In this document: piece after piece, positions 44,913-55,164 of the stretch
How the letters are laid out: every line of letters begins with the position of its first letter
Numbering within the stretch: the stretch's first letter is position 1
DNA from: Stenotrophomonas sp. HITSZ_GD
GTDB lineage: Bacteria; Pseudomonadota; Gammaproteobacteria; Xanthomonadales; Xanthomonadaceae
Assembly: GCF_029543105.1 (NCBI RefSeq)
Contig: NZ_JARQXB010000005.1
Coordinates: 62,001-126,000, forward strand
Length of the DNA: 64,000 nucleotides
Reading direction: 5' to 3'
Notes under the pieces: generated by a model
Databases searched by the model: none
Seen by the model: only the letters and a program-made list of their open reading frames with translations
Told to the model about the DNA's origin: nothing
Made by a program: the position numbers and the translations under genes

Positions 44913-45606
44913 GGCGTTGCTTGAACTCCCTCGATGGGATGTGACGCGCGATGGAAAGTCCGGTTGAGGCCTGCCTTTGACTCCGAAGCGCGAACGTAGC
45001 CATCTCGCGCGGCCAGCTCAAGGCCAGAAGTCACGTGATCCCCAATGCGACAAAGCGGCAGCGCGCAGGGTGGGCACGCCGACTGCTCGCACCCTCGAGC
45101 CATCGCGGGTACCGCGCCCCAGGGCAGAGCCAGCGCATCGAGCCAGCGCCACGGCAAGTCGTTACGACCCTTCAGGACGCCACGCCGCCAAAGTCAGCGC
45201 AAATTGCATTCTCCAGTCGCGAAGTGCCGCCGCTCGACATCGCAATTCGTATCTCGATGGGCGTGCGCGCCGGCACGCCTCGGCTTCCACCGCCAACGTT
45301 TTGACACGCCCTCGAAACCCCAGCCACACCAGCCTCTCGCGGGGCCGAGCCCTGTGTGTAACTGGCGGCTCCGCCGTTACAGCCGAGAAACTGACGGGTA
45401 CGTCACACCTTGTGTCGGAAAAAAGTCCTTGACGCTTTGTGACGTCGTCCGCAATATGCGCCCCGCCTGCCGGTTGGCCACGCACCGCGTGCTGTATCTG
45501 CGCTAGCGGCCCCGACAGCGCCTTCGAACCAGTCGACCGCTGGGTCCTGCCCGTTCGGGCAAGGCCGTAGGGCGCGGCTGTGCCGTGAAAACAGGGGACA
45601 ATCGGA
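44913..45606. other. 694-bp intergenic region upstream of the giant repeat-protein gene
   Basis: Nothing protein-like in any frame. It must contain the promoter for the hydrolase (minus strand) and for the large operon (plus strand, candidate listed separately). A small hairpin, TGCCCGTTCGGGCA, lies at 45548-45561 in the predicted leader. Confidence 0.5.
45429..45457 (+). promoter_or_regulatory. candidate sigma-70 promoter of the giant repeat-protein operon
   Basis: TTGACG at 45429-45434 and CAATAT at 45452-45457 are separated by exactly 17 bp, in a locally AT-richer patch. Transcripts would carry a leader of about 145 nt before the ATG at 45607, which has AGGGGA 8 bp upstream. Confidence 0.5.
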
Positions 45607-48600
45607 ATGGCTCTACTGCAACGCGACAGCCTTGCGGCTGCAACGCGCGCGCGCGTGCGCACCTCGGATTCGGCTCGGCTGTCGCGCGCGCTCGCGCGCC
45701 CACGGTGGGTCCCCTGGCTGCTGGCCGCGCTGTTGCTGCCTGGCGGTGCGCTGGCCGCGAACCTGCAGATCACCAACCTCTCCGATACCGACTACGACCC
45801 GACGCCGGCCGGCAGCAACGTCGTCTACAGCGTCACCGTCGAGAACAGCGACGCGGACACCGTCACCGATGCGGTGGTGCTGTTCGACCTGCCCGCCGGC
45901 GCGCAGGCGATCGGCCCGCTGCAGTCGTACTGCACCGTGGCCGCCGGCAACGCGCAGCGCCTGGAATGCCGCGTCGGCACGCTCGTGGGCACGGCCGGTA
46001 CGGGTACGCCGGTGTCGTTCTCGCTGCCGATCTCCACCGTCGGGCTGTCGCCCGGCACGATCCAGATCCGCGGTGCGATCGGCTCGGAGGGCGCGATCCC
46101 GAGCGCCACCACGCCGCTGGCGTCGTTGACCGATGCCGACCCGTTCTTCGCCAACGACACCAATGTCGCCAACAACCGCCGCGTGGAATCGACCACGCTG
46201 GAATCGGCCGGCGACCTGAGCCTGACCAAGAGCGCCACACCGGACCCGGTCATCGGCGGCGGCGAGGTGACCTACACCATCACCGTGCAGAACGCCGGAC
46301 CCAGCGCGTCGGCGAACATCCGCGTGATCGACGACCTGCCCGCCGCGGTCACCTATGTGGCCAACAGCTTCAGCGGCAGCGGCTGGTCCCTGGCCACCGG
46401 CACGATGACCGCCACCCGCACCGCGGCGCTGGCGCCGGGCGCGACCAGTACGTTCACCTTCCGCGGCCGCGTCAATGCCGGCAGCGGCAACATCGTCAAC
46501 AGCGCGCGCGTGGAGGCCGGCGGCACGCCGGATCCGCAGCCCAACAACAACGTCGCCAGCGTGACCACCGCGGTCACGCCCGGCGCGGACCTGGCGCTGA
46601 GCAAGAGCGTGACCCCGGCGCCGGCGATCTCCGGCCAGCCGGTCACCTTCCACCTGCAGGTGCGCAACCAGGGCCCGAGCCCGGCCGAGAACCCCACCGT
46701 CACCGACAACCTGCCGGCAGGTTTCGTGGTGACCGGCGGCACGGCGCCGGCGGGCTGGACGTGCACCGACAGCAACGGCGATACCACCCGCTCGTGCGTG
46801 CTCAACGGCGCGCTGGCGGTGGGTGCGGTCGCCGACCTGACCATCACCAGCGTGGTGCCGGCGTCCGGCACCCACAGCAGTGGCGATGTCACCAACACCG
46901 CCACGGTGTCGGCGGACACGCCCGATGCGGTGCCGGCCAACAACACTGCCAGCGCCACCTTCACCGTGCTGGCCGATGGCTCGGACCTGTCGCTGCAGAA
47001 GACCAAGACCCCGGCGCTGGTGCCGGTGTGGAGCGGCGTCGGCAGCGACCTGGACAGCCGCATGACCAGCCACATCACCGTGCGCAACCTGGGGCCGCGC
47101 GCGGCTACGGGGCAGGTGCAGGTGGTCGATACGCTGGCCAACGGCGAAGAACTCCTGCTGCCGGACGGGTCCGTCGCGCAGCCCGGCGTGCCCTACGCCA
47201 CCGGCGCGTGGACATGCACCGTCGATAACGGCTACGCGGCGGGCACGCCGCAACGCGTCACCTGCGACCTGGGCGCCAGCGCACTGCCGTTGGCCGTCGG
47301 CGCGCAGGCGCCGGAGTTGCAACTGCTCACGCGCGCGCGCACTTCCTCGGCCAGCCTGCTCAACAACGCCTGCACCGGCGGTTCGGGCGGCTCGATCGAG
47401 CCGCTGACCGATGGCGGCATCGACCGCGACCCGGAAACCGGCAACGACTGCTCCGGCGCCGGCACGCGCACCACCGACGAGCGCGCGGACCTGTCGATCA
47501 CCAAGCAGACCAACGGCCCGGGCGATGCGGACAACGTGCTGGCGGCCAACCAGGAATCGCTGACCTACACGCTGACCGTCACCAACAACGGTCCGGACGC
47601 GACCACCGGCGTGGTGGTCAACGACACCGTGCCCGGTTACGTCGCCGGGCGCACGCGGATCGCCGTGATCGCAGCGCCCGCGGACTGGTCCTGCTCGCTC
47701 TCCAACGCGTCGGTCGTGTGCCGTTCGGGCACCACCGCGCTGGCCAGCGGTAGCAGCGCGCAGATCGTCATCGAGGTGCTGCGCGCCCTGTTCGACAGCT
47801 ACGCGCAGGGCAGCGTCAACTGCGGCGGCACGACCGTCACCGGCGCCTTCTGCAACACCGCCGGCGTCGGCATCGATGCCTCGGTGCCGGGCTCGGTGGG
47901 CGAACTGGTGGGCAACAACAACCAGGCCTCGGACTGGATCCGCATCGCGCGCGTGGCCAACGTGGTCACCACGGCCAAGACGATCGCCTCCGGTACCCCG
48001 GGCCGCGCGGGCGTCAACACCACCTATTCGATGTCCTACCTCAACGACGGCCCGTCCACGGTGCCCGGCGTGATCTTCCGCGACGTCTTCACGATCCCGG
48101 CGAACGATTCGGGCTTCGTGATGATCTCCGCGCGGCGCACCGGCGCCGGCACGCAGACCTGCGCGGTGAGCGCGGGCGCGGGCGTGACCGTGACCGCCAC
48201 CGCGGGCGGCAACTCCTACGCCAACCCGACCGGCGCGCCGGCACAGGTGAGCGTGGTCTGCCCGGCGCTGCCGACCTTCGCCAACCAGCAGACCGAAACC
48301 CTGCAGGTGGTGATCCGCCCGAACGTCAACGCGACCAACACGGGCCGCCAGTTCGACAACGTGGCCGACTTCGTCGTGGACATCGACGGCGACGGCAATG
48401 CCGACGCCACCGCCGGCACCGATGCGCAGGGCAACACCTACGACTTCAACACCGACACGAGCGATGACAGCAAGAGCGCCTCGCTGCCGTTCGAGGCCGG
48501 CGAAGTCGACCTGATCACCAACAAGGTGGATACCGGCTTCACCAACGGCGTGGACCCGCTGGGCTACGACGCGCTCAACCCGGCCAGCAACCTCATCACC

Positions 48601-51600
48601 TATCGCGTGACGATCCGCAACAACGGGCCGTCGGTGGCCACCAACGTGCGCCTGCGCGACACGCTCACGCCGCCCGGGGGCCGCACGGTGACCTTCATCG
48701 GCGCCTCGACCTCGCCGACCGGCACGTTCTCCGCGTCGGCCTGCAGCGTGGTGTCGGGCAGCAACCCCACGGTGGGCGCGGCACAGACGCTGGACTGCCT
48801 GATGCCCGGCATCGGCTTCAGCCCGGACGTGGAAGGCGTGGTCGCCGCCGGGCAGACCAGCACGCTCTACCTGCGCTACAGCTACGACACCGCACCCGGC
48901 GCATCCGGCGACACGGTGCTCAATGTCGCGCTCGCCAGCTCGGCCGAGACCGACACCAACCAGGCCAACAACCAGGCCACGCAGGAAACCACCATCCGCG
49001 CCTCGGCCGACCTGGGCGTCACCAAGCGCGTGCTCACCACGCAGCCGGACATGGACCCGGACGTGGCGCTGCCCGCCAACGCGACCAGCGTGGCACTGCG
49101 CCAGCCCTATTACTACGTCATCGACGGCATCAACAACGGTCCGGGCGCGAGCCTGTCGCGCGACCGCAGCGGCACCAGCCCGCTCAACGGCACCGGCACG
49201 GTGGTGACGGACACGCTGCCGGCCAACCTGGTCGTCACCGGCCCCGCCAACTGGCAGAAGTCGGGCACGGTGCCGCCGGGCGGCGGTGGCGAGGTGCCCA
49301 ACGGCACCGGCACCTGCACCGTGGCTTCCAACGTGCTGACCTGCCGCCTGGGCGACGTGACCGCCGCCGGCAAGCTGCGCATCGTGGTGCCCGTGCGCTG
49401 GAACACCTGGCCCGGCGCGAGCGCGATCAACAACACCGCCACGATCGCCACCGAGCAAATCGACCGCAACAGCACCAACAACAGCTCCACCGTGCCGATC
49501 CTGGTCACGCGCTCCTCGCTGACGGGCCGCGTGTTCGAAGACCGCGACCGCAGCGGCAGCAACGGTGGCGTGCGCCAGGAGAACGAGCCGGGCATCGCGG
49601 GTTACGTCATCAGCCTGAGCGGCACCGACGCGTTCGGCAACGCGGTCAACCTGACGACCACCACCACCACCGACGGCACCTACCGGTTCGATAACCTCTC
49701 GCCGGCCGATGCCAACGGCTACACCATCACCCAGGGCCAGCTGGGCAACTACCGCAATGGCCCGGTCGACCCGCCGGTCGCCGGCGCCGATGCGCCCTCG
49801 CTGGGCGGTACGTACGATCCGGGCACCACCACGTCGCGCTACACCGCGGTCCCGGTCGGGGCCAGCGACAGCGCGGTGCGCTACGACTTCCCCGAAGTGC
49901 GCCAGCCCACGTTGTCGGGCTACGTCTACGTGGACAGCAACTTCAACGATCGCCGCGATGCGGGAACCGACCGCGCGATCGCCGGCGCCACCGTCGAGCT
50001 GCTGAACCATGCCACCGGCGTGGTGCTGCGCTCCACCACTACCGCCGCCGATGGCAGCTACCAGTTCGCCGACCTCGACCCGCTCATCGTCTACGCAGTG
50101 CGCGAACCGCTGCCGGCGGGCGGCTATCGCAACCGCGCCACGGCGGTGAACGCCGGACAGATCGGCGGCGCGGCCTGCGCCAGCGGCTGCACGCCCGGCA
50201 CCGGCGTGGGAGGCGATGCCGCCACCACCGACCGGATCAGCGCCATCGACCTGGGCGCGGGCCTGGACGGCACGGCGTTCAACTTCGGCGAAGACGCGAT
50301 CGCCTCCATCGCCGGCGCGGTGTACGTGGACCGCAACGGCAACGGCGATTTCGACGCGGGCGACGCCGGCGGCGCCCACGCGCGCCCGAATGGCGGCCTG
50401 GACAACGTGACCATCACCCTGACCGGCGCCGGCAACGACGGCGTGTTCGGCAATGCCGACGACCCGGCCCCGGTGACCGTGCAGACCGACGCCACCGGCG
50501 CGTACCGCTTCGAGAACCTCATCGTCGGCCAGCATTACCGCGTCACCGAGACGCAGCCGGCCGGCTATGGCAACGCCACCGAGAACGCCGGCGGCGTGAT
50601 CGACATCGCCGCGCTGGCCCAGGCGGGTGCGACCGGCCAGGACTTCGGCGAGAAGCTGGGCTCGCTGGCGGGCAGCGTGTTCGAGGATTTCTCGACCAAC
50701 GCCGCCACCAACAACAACGGCCAGTTCGATAGCGGCGAGCGCGCGATCGCCAACGCCACGCTGACCCTGACCGGCATCGACCTGTTCGGCAACCCTGTCA
50801 ACCTCACCACGCAGACCGATGCGGCGGGCCACTACCGCTTCACCGACCTGCTGCCGCCGCAGGCGGGCAGCGGCTACCGCGTGGTGGAAACCCAGCCGGC
50901 CGGCTACATCGACGGCAAGCACGTGGCGGGCAACGCCACCACGGCCGGCGATGCCAGCGTGGCCAATGAATTCAGCGGCATCGCGATCGGCGCCGGCCAG
51001 GACGCCACGGGCTACCTGTTCGGCGAGTTGGCCAACGTCATCGTCAGCGGCAGCGTTTACCTCGACCGCAATGACGACGGCGACCGCAACACCGGCGACG
51101 CCGGCCTCAACGGGGTGACGCTGACCATCGTCGGCGCCGGCCCGGATGGGGTGTTCGGCACGGCCGACGACACCAGCGCGCAGGTCACCACCGATGCCAA
51201 CGGCGATTACAGCTACGGCGGTGCGGTGTCCGGCCAGGACTACCGCATCGAGCAGACCCAGCCGACCGGCCTGGCCAACGGCCGCGAGCATCCCGGCAAC
51301 GTCATTACGCTGACCAACCTGCCGCTGGCCGGCGCCACCGGCAACGACTTCGGCGAGCTGGCTGCGGCGCTGTCCGGCGCGGTGTTCCTGGATGCCAACC
51401 ACAACGGCGTGCGCGACGCCGGTGAAGCCGGCATCGCCGGCGTGGCCGTGCAGCTGCCGGCCGGCACCGTCAACGCGCTGGGCCAGCCGGTCGTCGCCGC
51501 GACCACCGACGCCAACGGTGCCTACCACTTCGACGACCTGCTGGCGGGCACGTATACCGTCACCGAGCAGCTGGCGCAGCCGGTGGTCAACGGCGTCACC

Positions 51601-54600
51601 ACGGTGAACGGCCTGACGCTGGCCGGCACGATCGACGGTACGCCGGCGGGCGTGGCGACCGGCGTGGCGACGCTGCCGAGCGCGATCAGCGCGATCGCGC
51701 TGCCGGCGGGCAAGGCGTCGATCCACAACGACTTCGCCGAAATCCTGCCGGTGTCCGTGGCGGGCACGGTGTTCTTCGATGCCAACAACGATGGCGCGCA
51801 GTCCGGCGCCGCGGAGACCGGCATCGCCGGCGTGCGCATCGAACTGCACGGCACCGACGATGCCGGCGCCAGCGTCAACCGCGATGTGCAGACCGACGCC
51901 CAGGGCCACTTCGCCTTCGAAGGCCTGCGCCCGGGCACCTATGCGCTGGTCGAGCCTTCGCAGCCCACCGGCACCAGCAACGGCATCACCACGCCGGGCC
52001 AGGTGGCGGGCGTGGCGACCGGTACGGCCACGCCGGTGGCCACGGTTCCCAGCCGCATCGACGGCATTGCGCTGCCGCAGCCGGGCAACGCCTCGGTGAG
52101 CAACCTGTTCGGCGAGATTCCGCTCAACAGCGGCATTCGCGGCCGCGTGTGGCTGGACGCCAACGACGACGGCGTGATCGGCGCTGGCGAGGCGGGCATC
52201 GCCAACGTGAGTGTGCAGCTGCGCGGGACCGACCTGCAGGGCCAGCCGGTGTCGCGCGATGTCGTCACCGATGCCGACGGCCGCTATGCCTTCGACGAAC
52301 TGCCGCCGGGCACCTACACGGTGACCGAGCCGCAGCAGCCGGCCAACACGCAGAACGGACGCACGCTGGCCGGCACTGCCGGCGGCACCGCCACCGCCGT
52401 GGGCGTGACGCCTTCGGCGATCGCGGCGATCGTGCTGGGCGTCAACCAGACCGCGCAGGACAACAACTTCGGCGAGCTGCCGGCGGCGAGCATTGCCGGC
52501 CGCGTGTACGCGGACAACAACGACAACGGCCGCATCGACAGTGGCGAGGCCGGCATCGCCGGCGTGCGCGTGGTGCTGCATGGCACCGACGACCTCGGCC
52601 AGGCGGTGGACGCCGCCGCCACCACCGACGCCAACGGCGCCTACCGCTTCGACGGGCTGCGCCCGGGCACCTACACGGTGACCGAGCCGGACCAGCCGCC
52701 GCACACGCTCAACGGCATCACCAGCGCCGGCACGATCGACGGCGCCGCGGTGGGCACCGCCACCGGCCGCGACACGCTGCCTTCGGCGATCTCCGCCATC
52801 GTGCTGCCGATCGGCCGCAGCGCGGTGGACCACAACTTCGGCGAGATCGGCGATTCGCCGGACATGGTGGTCAGCAAGGCCGCCACGCCGGAACGCTTCA
52901 CCGTCAACAACGGCGCCACCTATCTGATCAGCGTGCGCAATGCCGGCCAGCAGCCGACCCGCGCCGAGTACGTGGTACGCGAGCGCCTGCCCGACGGCGT
53001 GGTGCTCGCCGCCGCGCCCAGCGGCAACGGCTGGACCTGCGAAGGCGCGGTCGGCCAGGCGCGCTTCACCTGCCGCAGCAGCGCGGTGATCCCCGCGGGC
53101 GCCACCGCGACGGACCGCATCACGGTGCCGGTGGCGGTGAATGCCGCCGCGGCGACCGGCGCGCCGGTCAACAACGCCGTGCTGGTGGAAGGCGGCGGCG
53201 AAAACGAGAACCGCGCGCCGAGCGCCGACGAACGCGCCGCGTTCGAAGGCGACGTCACCGCGCTGCCGCTGTGCGATGCCGCCCAGCCCATGCACAACGC
53301 CTGCCGCCTGCCCACGCAGGTGCAGCTGGCCGCGTCGGTGTCGGGCACGGTGTGGTTCGAAAGTGGCGAGCAGACCCGCATCCTGGACGGCGGCGACCAG
53401 CGCCTGCCGAACTGGACGGTGGAACTGGTCGACCCGGCCACCGGCCAGGTGGCGCGCAGCGCGATCACCGGCGCCGACGGCACCTATCGCATCGGCGACG
53501 TGGTGCCCGGGCAGAAGTGGCAGCTGCGCTTCCGCCACCCGGGCTCCAACGCGGTGTGGGGCTGGCCGGTCAGCGGCGAGACCGCCGCGGGCGCGGTGGC
53601 GCCGTGCAATGCCGACACCGCGATGGCCGGCGGCACGGCGAGCAGCTGCCGCAGCACCGAGGGTGGCATCAGCGCGCTGGAAGTCGTGCTGAAGGCCGGC
53701 GAGAACCTGCCGCAGCAGAGCCTGCCGGTGGACCCGGCGGGCGTGGTGTACGACGCGGTTACCCGCGATCCGGTGCCGGGCTCGATCGTCACGCTGGCGC
53801 CGGTGGGCACCTGCGCGGGCTTCGACCCGGCCGGCAGCCTGCTCAACCTGGGCAGCGGCGGCTATCGCGTGGAAGGCAACGCGGTGTCGATGACCGTCGG
53901 CAGCGACGGCGCCTACCAGTTCCTGTTCGGCGCCAATGCGCCGGCGCGCTGCGAGTACCAGCTGACGGTGACGCCGCCGGGCGGCTACACGTTCGCCTCG
54001 ACGATGATCCCGACCGAAGCGCAGACGCTGGCGCCGCCGGCGCAGGCGGGCGGCCGCTACGACGTGCAGCCCAACGCGCAGGCACCGACCGGCGCGGTGG
54101 GTACCGCCACCGCGTACTACCTGCGCGTATTCGCAGGCTCGGGCATGGCCGACATCGTGCACAACCACGTGCCGCTGGATACCGCGGTGGCCACGGGCTT
54201 GGCGATCACCAAGACCGGCGACCGCCAGACCGCGGAGATCGGCGACACCGTGCAGTACACCATCACGATCCGCCAGACCGCCGGCAGCCCGCTGCAGACG
54301 GTGAACGTGGTCGACCGGCTGCCGCGCGGCTTCACCTACATCGAAGGCACCGCGCGTGCCAACGGCGTAGCCGTGGCCGAGCCGCTGGGCAAGCCGGGCC
54401 CGAGCCTGGGCTTTGCCACCGGCCCGATCCAGGTGGGCCAGCAGATCGCCTTGACCTACCGCGTGCGCGTGGGCGTGGGTGCGCAGCAGGGCGACGGCAT
54501 CAACCGCGCGCAGGCGCATGGCTGCTCGATCGCCGGCGGCTGCATCGACCCCGTGTCGCTGGCGCCGCGCCCCGGTTCGCTGCCGTCCAACCAGGCGCAG

Positions 54601-55164
54601 TACCGCGTGCGCGTGACCGGCGGCGTCTTCAGCGACGAAGGCTGCGTGCTGGGCAAGGTGTTCGTGGACTGCAACCACAACCACGTGCAGGACGCCGAGG
54701 AGATCGGCATTCCGGGCGTGCGGCTGTATTTCGAGGATGGAACCTGGGTGGTCAGCGATTCGGAAGGCAAGTACAGCTACTGCGGCCTGCCGCCGCAGAG
54801 CCACACGCTGAAGGTGGATGGCAGCACGCTGCCGGCGGGCGCTCGCCTGACCACCAGCAGCAACCGCAACCTGGGCGATGCCGACAGCTTGTTCATCGAC
54901 CTCAAGAACGGCGAGCTGCATCGCGCCGACTTCATCGAAGGCAGCTGCGCCAACCCGGTGCTGGAGCAGGTCAAGGCGCGCCGCACGCAAGGCGAGGTGC
55001 GCGCACCGGAAACGGAACCGGGCCAGGCACCGCTGCGCTTCAGCAGCAAGCCGGCGCGCGCGCCGCAGCAGGCCACCGACAGTGCGGCGCAATCGCCACG
55101 CATCGTGCAGCCGCGAGGCGCCACCGCCACCGATGCGGCGGCCGGACAGGAGGTGCAGCCATGA
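45607..55164 (+). CDS. giant exported DUF11/SdrD_B repeat protein (adhesin-like)
   Basis: 3185 residues. A signal peptide core (WVPWLLAALLLPGGALAA, about residues 34-51) is followed by eight DUF11 modules up to about residue 1300, each opening like DLSLTKSATPDPVIGGGEVT. About nine SdrD_B/CnaB-like modules span residues 1304-2414, each opening like AGAVFLDANHNGVRDAGEAG. Then come one DUF11, one SdrD_B, another DUF11 (GLAITKTGDRQTAEIGDTVQ) and a last SdrD_B (VLGKVFVDCNHNHVQDAEEI). The C-terminus is a disordered Pro/Arg/Gln-rich tail without an LPXTG or autotransporter barrel. Such modules form rigid, often Ca2+- or isopeptide-stabilised stalks. It is coupled by ATGA to the outer-membrane protein downstream, its probable export or anchoring partner. 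Confidence 0.9.
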   Translation: MALLQRDSLAAATRARVRTSDSARLSRALARPRWVPWLLAALLLPGGALAANLQITNLSDTDYDPTPAGSNVVYSVTVENSDADTVTDAVVLFDLPAGAQAIGPLQSYCTVAAGNAQRLECRVGTLVGTAGTGTPVSFSLPISTVGLSPGTIQIRGAIGSEGAIPSATTPLASLTDADPFFANDTNVANNRRVESTTLESAGDLSLTKSATPDPVIGGGEVTYTITVQNAGPSASANIRVIDDLPAAVTYVANSFSGSGWSLATGTMTATRTAALAPGATSTFTFRGRVNAGSGNIVNSARVEAGGTPDPQPNNNVASVTTAVTPGADLALSKSVTPAPAISGQPVTFHLQVRNQGPSPAENPTVTDNLPAGFVVTGGTAPAGWTCTDSNGDTTRSCVLNGALAVGAVADLTITSVVPASGTHSSGDVTNTATVSADTPDAVPANNTASATFTVLADGSDLSLQKTKTPALVPVWSGVGSDLDSRMTSHITVRNLGPRAATGQVQVVDTLANGEELLLPDGSVAQPGVPYATGAWTCTVDNGYAAGTPQRVTCDLGASALPLAVGAQAPELQLLTRARTSSASLLNNACTGGSGGSIEPLTDGGIDRDPETGNDCSGAGTRTTDERADLSITKQTNGPGDADNVLAANQESLTYTLTVTNNGPDATTGVVVNDTVPGYVAGRTRIAVIAAPADWSCSLSNASVVCRSGTTALASGSSAQIVIEVLRALFDSYAQGSVNCGGTTVTGAFCNTAGVGIDASVPGSVGELVGNNNQASDWIRIARVANVVTTAKTIASGTPGRAGVNTTYSMSYLNDGPSTVPGVIFRDVFTIPANDSGFVMISARRTGAGTQTCAVSAGAGVTVTATAGGNSYANPTGAPAQVSVVCPALPTFANQQTETLQVVIRPNVNATNTGRQFDNVADFVVDIDGDGNADATAGTDAQGNTYDFNTDTSDDSKSASLPFEAGEVDLITNKVDTGFTNGVDPLGYDALNPASNLITYRVTIRNNGPSVATNVRLRDTLTPPGGRTVTFIGASTSPTGTFSASACSVVSGSNPTVGAAQTLDCLMPGIGFSPDVEGVVAAGQTSTLYLRYSYDTAPGASGDTVLNVALASSAETDTNQANNQATQETTIRASADLGVTKRVLTTQPDMDPDVALPANATSVALRQPYYYVIDGINNGPGASLSRDRSGTSPLNGTGTVVTDTLPANLVVTGPANWQKSGTVPPGGGGEVPNGTGTCTVASNVLTCRLGDVTAAGKLRIVVPVRWNTWPGASAINNTATIATEQIDRNSTNNSSTVPILVTRSSLTGRVFEDRDRSGSNGGVRQENEPGIAGYVISLSGTDAFGNAVNLTTTTTTDGTYRFDNLSPADANGYTITQGQLGNYRNGPVDPPVAGADAPSLGGTYDPGTTTSRYTAVPVGASDSAVRYDFPEVRQPTLSGYVYVDSNFNDRRDAGTDRAIAGATVELLNHATGVVLRSTTTAADGSYQFADLDPLIVYAVREPLPAGGYRNRATAVNAGQIGGAACASGCTPGTGVGGDAATTDRISAIDLGAGLDGTAFNFGEDAIASIAGAVYVDRNGNGDFDAGDAGGAHARPNGGLDNVTITLTGAGNDGVFGNADDPAPVTVQTDATGAYRFENLIVGQHYRVTETQPAGYGNATENAGGVIDIAALAQAGATGQDFGEKLGSLAGSVFEDFSTNAATNNNGQFDSGERAIANATLTLTGIDLFGNPVNLTTQTDAAGHYRFTDLLPPQAGSGYRVVETQPAGYIDGKHVAGNATTAGDASVANEFSGIAIGAGQDATGYLFGELANVIVSGSVYLDRNDDGDRNTGDAGLNGVTLTIVGAGPDGVFGTADDTSAQVTTDANGDYSYGGAVSGQDYRIEQTQPTGLANGREHPGNVITLTNLPLAGATGNDFGELAAALSGAVFLDANHNGVRDAGEAGIAGVAVQLPAGTVNALGQPVVAATTDANGAYHFDDLLAGTYTVTEQLAQPVVNGVTTVNGLTLAGTIDGTPAGVATGVATLPSAISAIALPAGKASIHNDFAEILPVSVAGTVFFDANNDGAQSGAAETGIAGVRIELHGTDDAGASVNRDVQTDAQGHFAFEGLRPGTYALVEPSQPTGTSNGITTPGQVAGVATGTATPVATVPSRIDGIALPQPGNASVSNLFGEIPLNSGIRGRVWLDANDDGVIGAGEAGIANVSVQLRGTDLQGQPVSRDVVTDADGRYAFDELPPGTYTVTEPQQPANTQNGRTLAGTAGGTATAVGVTPSAIAAIVLGVNQTAQDNNFGELPAASIAGRVYADNNDNGRIDSGEAGIAGVRVVLHGTDDLGQAVDAAATTDANGAYRFDGLRPGTYTVTEPDQPPHTLNGITSAGTIDGAAVGTATGRDTLPSAISAIVLPIGRSAVDHNFGEIGDSPDMVVSKAATPERFTVNNGATYLISVRNAGQQPTRAEYVVRERLPDGVVLAAAPSGNGWTCEGAVGQARFTCRSSAVIPAGATATDRITVPVAVNAAAATGAPVNNAVLVEGGGENENRAPSADERAAFEGDVTALPLCDAAQPMHNACRLPTQVQLAASVSGTVWFESGEQTRILDGGDQRLPNWTVELVDPATGQVARSAITGADGTYRIGDVVPGQKWQLRFRHPGSNAVWGWPVSGETAAGAVAPCNADTAMAGGTASSCRSTEGGISALEVVLKAGENLPQQSLPVDPAGVVYDAVTRDPVPGSIVTLAPVGTCAGFDPAGSLLNLGSGGYRVEGNAVSMTVGSDGAYQFLFGANAPARCEYQLTVTPPGGYTFASTMIPTEAQTLAPPAQAGGRYDVQPNAQAPTGAVGTATAYYLRVFAGSGMADIVHNHVPLDTAVATGLAITKTGDRQTAEIGDTVQYTITIRQTAGSPLQTVNVVDRLPRGFTYIEGTARANGVAVAEPLGKPGPSLGFATGPIQVGQQIALTYRVRVGVGAQQGDGINRAQAHGCSIAGGCIDPVSLAPRPGSLPSNQAQYRVRVTGGVFSDEGCVLGKVFVDCNHNHVQDAEEIGIPGVRLYFEDGTWVVSDSEGKYSYCGLPPQSHTLKVDGSTLPAGARLTTSSNRNLGDADSLFIDLKNGELHRADFIEGSCANPVLEQVKARRTQGEVRAPETEPGQAPLRFSSKPARAPQQATDSAAQSPRIVQPRGATATDAAAGQEVQP
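49515..52848 (+). repeat. array of nine SdrD_B/CnaB-like repeats
   Basis: Nine units of about 110-130 residues, starting near 49515, 49912, 50308, 50663, 51042, 51368, 51757, 52134 and 52490. Each has G-x-V-[FYW]-x-D-x-N-x-[DN]-G near its start and TDANGAYRFDGLRPGTYTVTE-like strands. Units 7 to 9 are especially similar to one another, which points to recent internal duplication. Confidence 0.85.

Noticed and set aside
45613-55092. An open reading frame of 3159 codons on the minus strand, antisense to nearly the whole giant repeat-protein gene
   Set aside because: It is a by-product of strong codon bias: the plus-strand gene avoids the codons that would give minus-strand stops. The translation is rich in Arg, Ala and His with no domain, signal peptide or ribosome binding site.
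52149-55160. The long upstream extension of the outer-membrane protein frame
   Set aside because: The frame is open by chance through the repeat-protein gene. The true start is the ATG at 55161 with AGGAGG upstream and a signal peptide directly after it.
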